Shown in pieces: positions 63,042 to 64,000 of a DNA stretch of 64,000 nt. The stretch covers positions 124,001-188,000 of the forward strand of contig JAACMV010000014.1 in assembly GCA_010909725.1 (NCBI GenBank). The letters are read 5' to 3'. Source of the DNA: Picochlorum sp. 'celeri' (taxonomy: Eukaryota > Chlorophyta > Trebouxiophyceae). Below the pieces are notes generated by a model that was given only the letters and a program-made list of their open reading frames with translations, was not told the origin of the DNA and made no database searches. Both the position numbers and the translations under genes were made by a program. The first letter of the stretch is position 1. The number at the start of each line of letters is the position of its first letter.

Positions 63042-64000
63042 TCATCGCCTTTTTGGTTTTCTAGCACCTTTTTGATTCCTCTTCTTATCAGGAGCCATCC
63101 GTGGTACAAACGTGATCTCTTTATTATTGCTACCACCGACTCTCTTTCGAACACCTGTTTGTACCGAACGCATACCAAGCGGCATTTCTCTTTCTTTCTG
63201 CAGTGATTTGCCCTTGGTGTATGCTCTTGCAGACTTTTCATCTTTTGCCACATACATCTTGGGTGCACGCCGATGCCCTGCTGGCACCTCGACCTCATCA
63301 TCCTCGTCACCACCACTTTGATCACCATCGTGATATTCTTCGTCGTGTGATGGCTCCGGAGAAGATTCTTCTTCCAACTGCTCAAAGTGCTCTGCCAACA
63401 ATTTTTTGTCCTTTGCAGGATCAGTGTTTGGATGGAGCTGTTTGAATTCATCACTATTTACGTCAATAGTGAATTCTGGATCCTCAAACATGGCAGCAAA
63501 TCGAGGATCATGGAGCACATTAGTCTCTGGCTTCTTCTTCTTGCTCTTTGATTGTTCCTCCAAAATCAAGCGTGCAGCTGTTGTAGCATTCACCTTTGGA
63601 AGCTTCTTGCCCGCTGAAATCCTACTCTTTCTCTCTTCCTCCAATTTTTCTTCAATCTTCTTCTTCTTATACGTCTCATACGCAAATGGATCAGCTATAG
63701 ACTTGGCTTTATTGTAGAGCCTATTGTCAATAAAGTACCCATGCATGTATGCCCTCAACATGGGCGTGCCAATCAAATGTGTCAAACTCAACTTCTCCAA
63801 GTCGCCCTTTGTCACAAACCTATAATCATCATACATGCCTGTAGCATGATTTTCTTCCATCTCTTCCGTCAAATTCTCCAAAAACGAACACCACGGGGGA
63901 GCAGGCCCCAAGGATGGAATAAAGTATGCCTGGATCCTTGAACTATCACAGCCAGCCATAATCAACCCACTATCCTTCCACAACGCGACATCATTAATCT
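63042..64000 (-). CDS. NOL10: NOL10/Enp2 C-terminal part (5' end outside window)
   Basis: The C-terminal about 320 residues are visible; the frame runs off the right edge. Landmarks: C-D-S-S-R-I-Q-A-Y-F-I-P, L-G-P-A-P-P-W-C, E-E-M-E-E-N, Y-D-D-Y-R-F-V-T, and a D-P-R-F-x-x-M-F-E-D-P-E-F segment, all typical of Enp2/NOL10. The tail is highly charged, with acidic runs (E-E-S-S-P-E-P, D-E-D-D-E-V) and a basic end (R-N-Q-K-G-A-R-K-P-K-R-R). The WD-repeat propeller would lie beyond 64000. It is an SSU processome component for 18S rRNA maturation in the nucleolus. The stop is 18 bp from the convergent ARC6 stop. Confidence 0.9.
   Translation of the reverse strand, partial: INDVALWKDSGLIMAGCDSSRIQAYFIPSLGPAPPWCSFLENLTEEMEENHATGMYDDYRFVTKGDLEKLSLTHLIGTPMLRAYMHGYFIDNRLYNKAKSIADPFAYETYKKKKIEEKLEEERKSRISAGKKLPKVNATTAARLILEEQSKSKKKKPETNVLHDPRFAAMFEDPEFTIDVNSDEFKQLHPNTDPAKDKKLLAEHFEQLEEESSPEPSHDEEYHDGDQSGGDEDDEVEVPAGHRRAPKMYVAKDEKSARAYTKGKSLQKEREMPLGMRSVQTGVRKRVGGSNNKEITFVPRMAPDKKRNQKGARKPKRR

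Overview
This is nuclear DNA from a photosynthetic eukaryote, most likely a unicellular green alga with a compact genome. The evidence is an ARC6-type plastid-division protein, a plastid terminal oxidase, an LTO1-type VKOR-thioredoxin fusion, a chloroplast sensor kinase homologue, a lumenal FKBP with a twin-arginine leader, a plant-type ARP7, and a VPS13 with plant-like Vps62 segments. Introns are few, mostly 64-88 nt, GT-AG, and I placed them by restoring reading frame and family alignment. The species cannot be named from the sequence. I saw no transposon, CRISPR array, rRNA or convincing tRNA.

Layout. 1-6.7 kb: start of a KDM5-like demethylase (cut by the left edge), a Nudix hydrolase, ARP7, and a bromodomain/AT-hook protein. 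7-14 kb: LTO1-like oxidoreductase, a ten-helix EamA transporter, ISCU scaffold (two exons), a DUF455 ferritin-like protein, and a CSK-like protein. 14-23.5 kb: a very long NUP188/NUP205-type nucleoporin, a divergent LarB-like protein, and an ABCF ATPase. 23.7-31 kb: two adjacent DUF3455 secreted, probably GPI-anchored proteins, PTOX, a three-exon ankyrin protein and MnmG/MTO1. 31.3-44.4 kb: a five-exon VPS13. 44.4-50.3 kb: Mn-SOD, MoxR-type AAA+ ATPase, an unknown Pro-rich membrane protein, a lumenal FKBP and a universal stress protein. 50.7-64 kb: Golgi-type sulfotransferase, a secreted Asp-box protein, a NUMOD3 protein, an AASDH-like adenylation/PQQ protein, an ankyrin protein, ARC6, and the C-terminal part of NOL10/Enp2 (cut by the right edge).

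Genes alternate in strand, and most convergent neighbours stop within about 13-90 bp of each other, so their 3' UTRs must overlap or nearly so. Functional themes are plastid redox and biogenesis (LTO1, FKBP, PTOX, CSK, ARC6, MoxR), mitochondrial Fe-S and superoxide defence (ISCU, Mn-SOD), and chromatin (KDM5, bromodomain protein, ARP7). These are housekeeping genes rather than one operon-like system. The most unusual items are the two homologous alternative last exons of the MoxR gene, the eukaryotic LarB relative with altered active-site motifs, the CSK that appears to lack kinase residues, a possible leaderless alternative first exon in a DUF3455 gene, and several strong inverted repeats in intergenic DNA.
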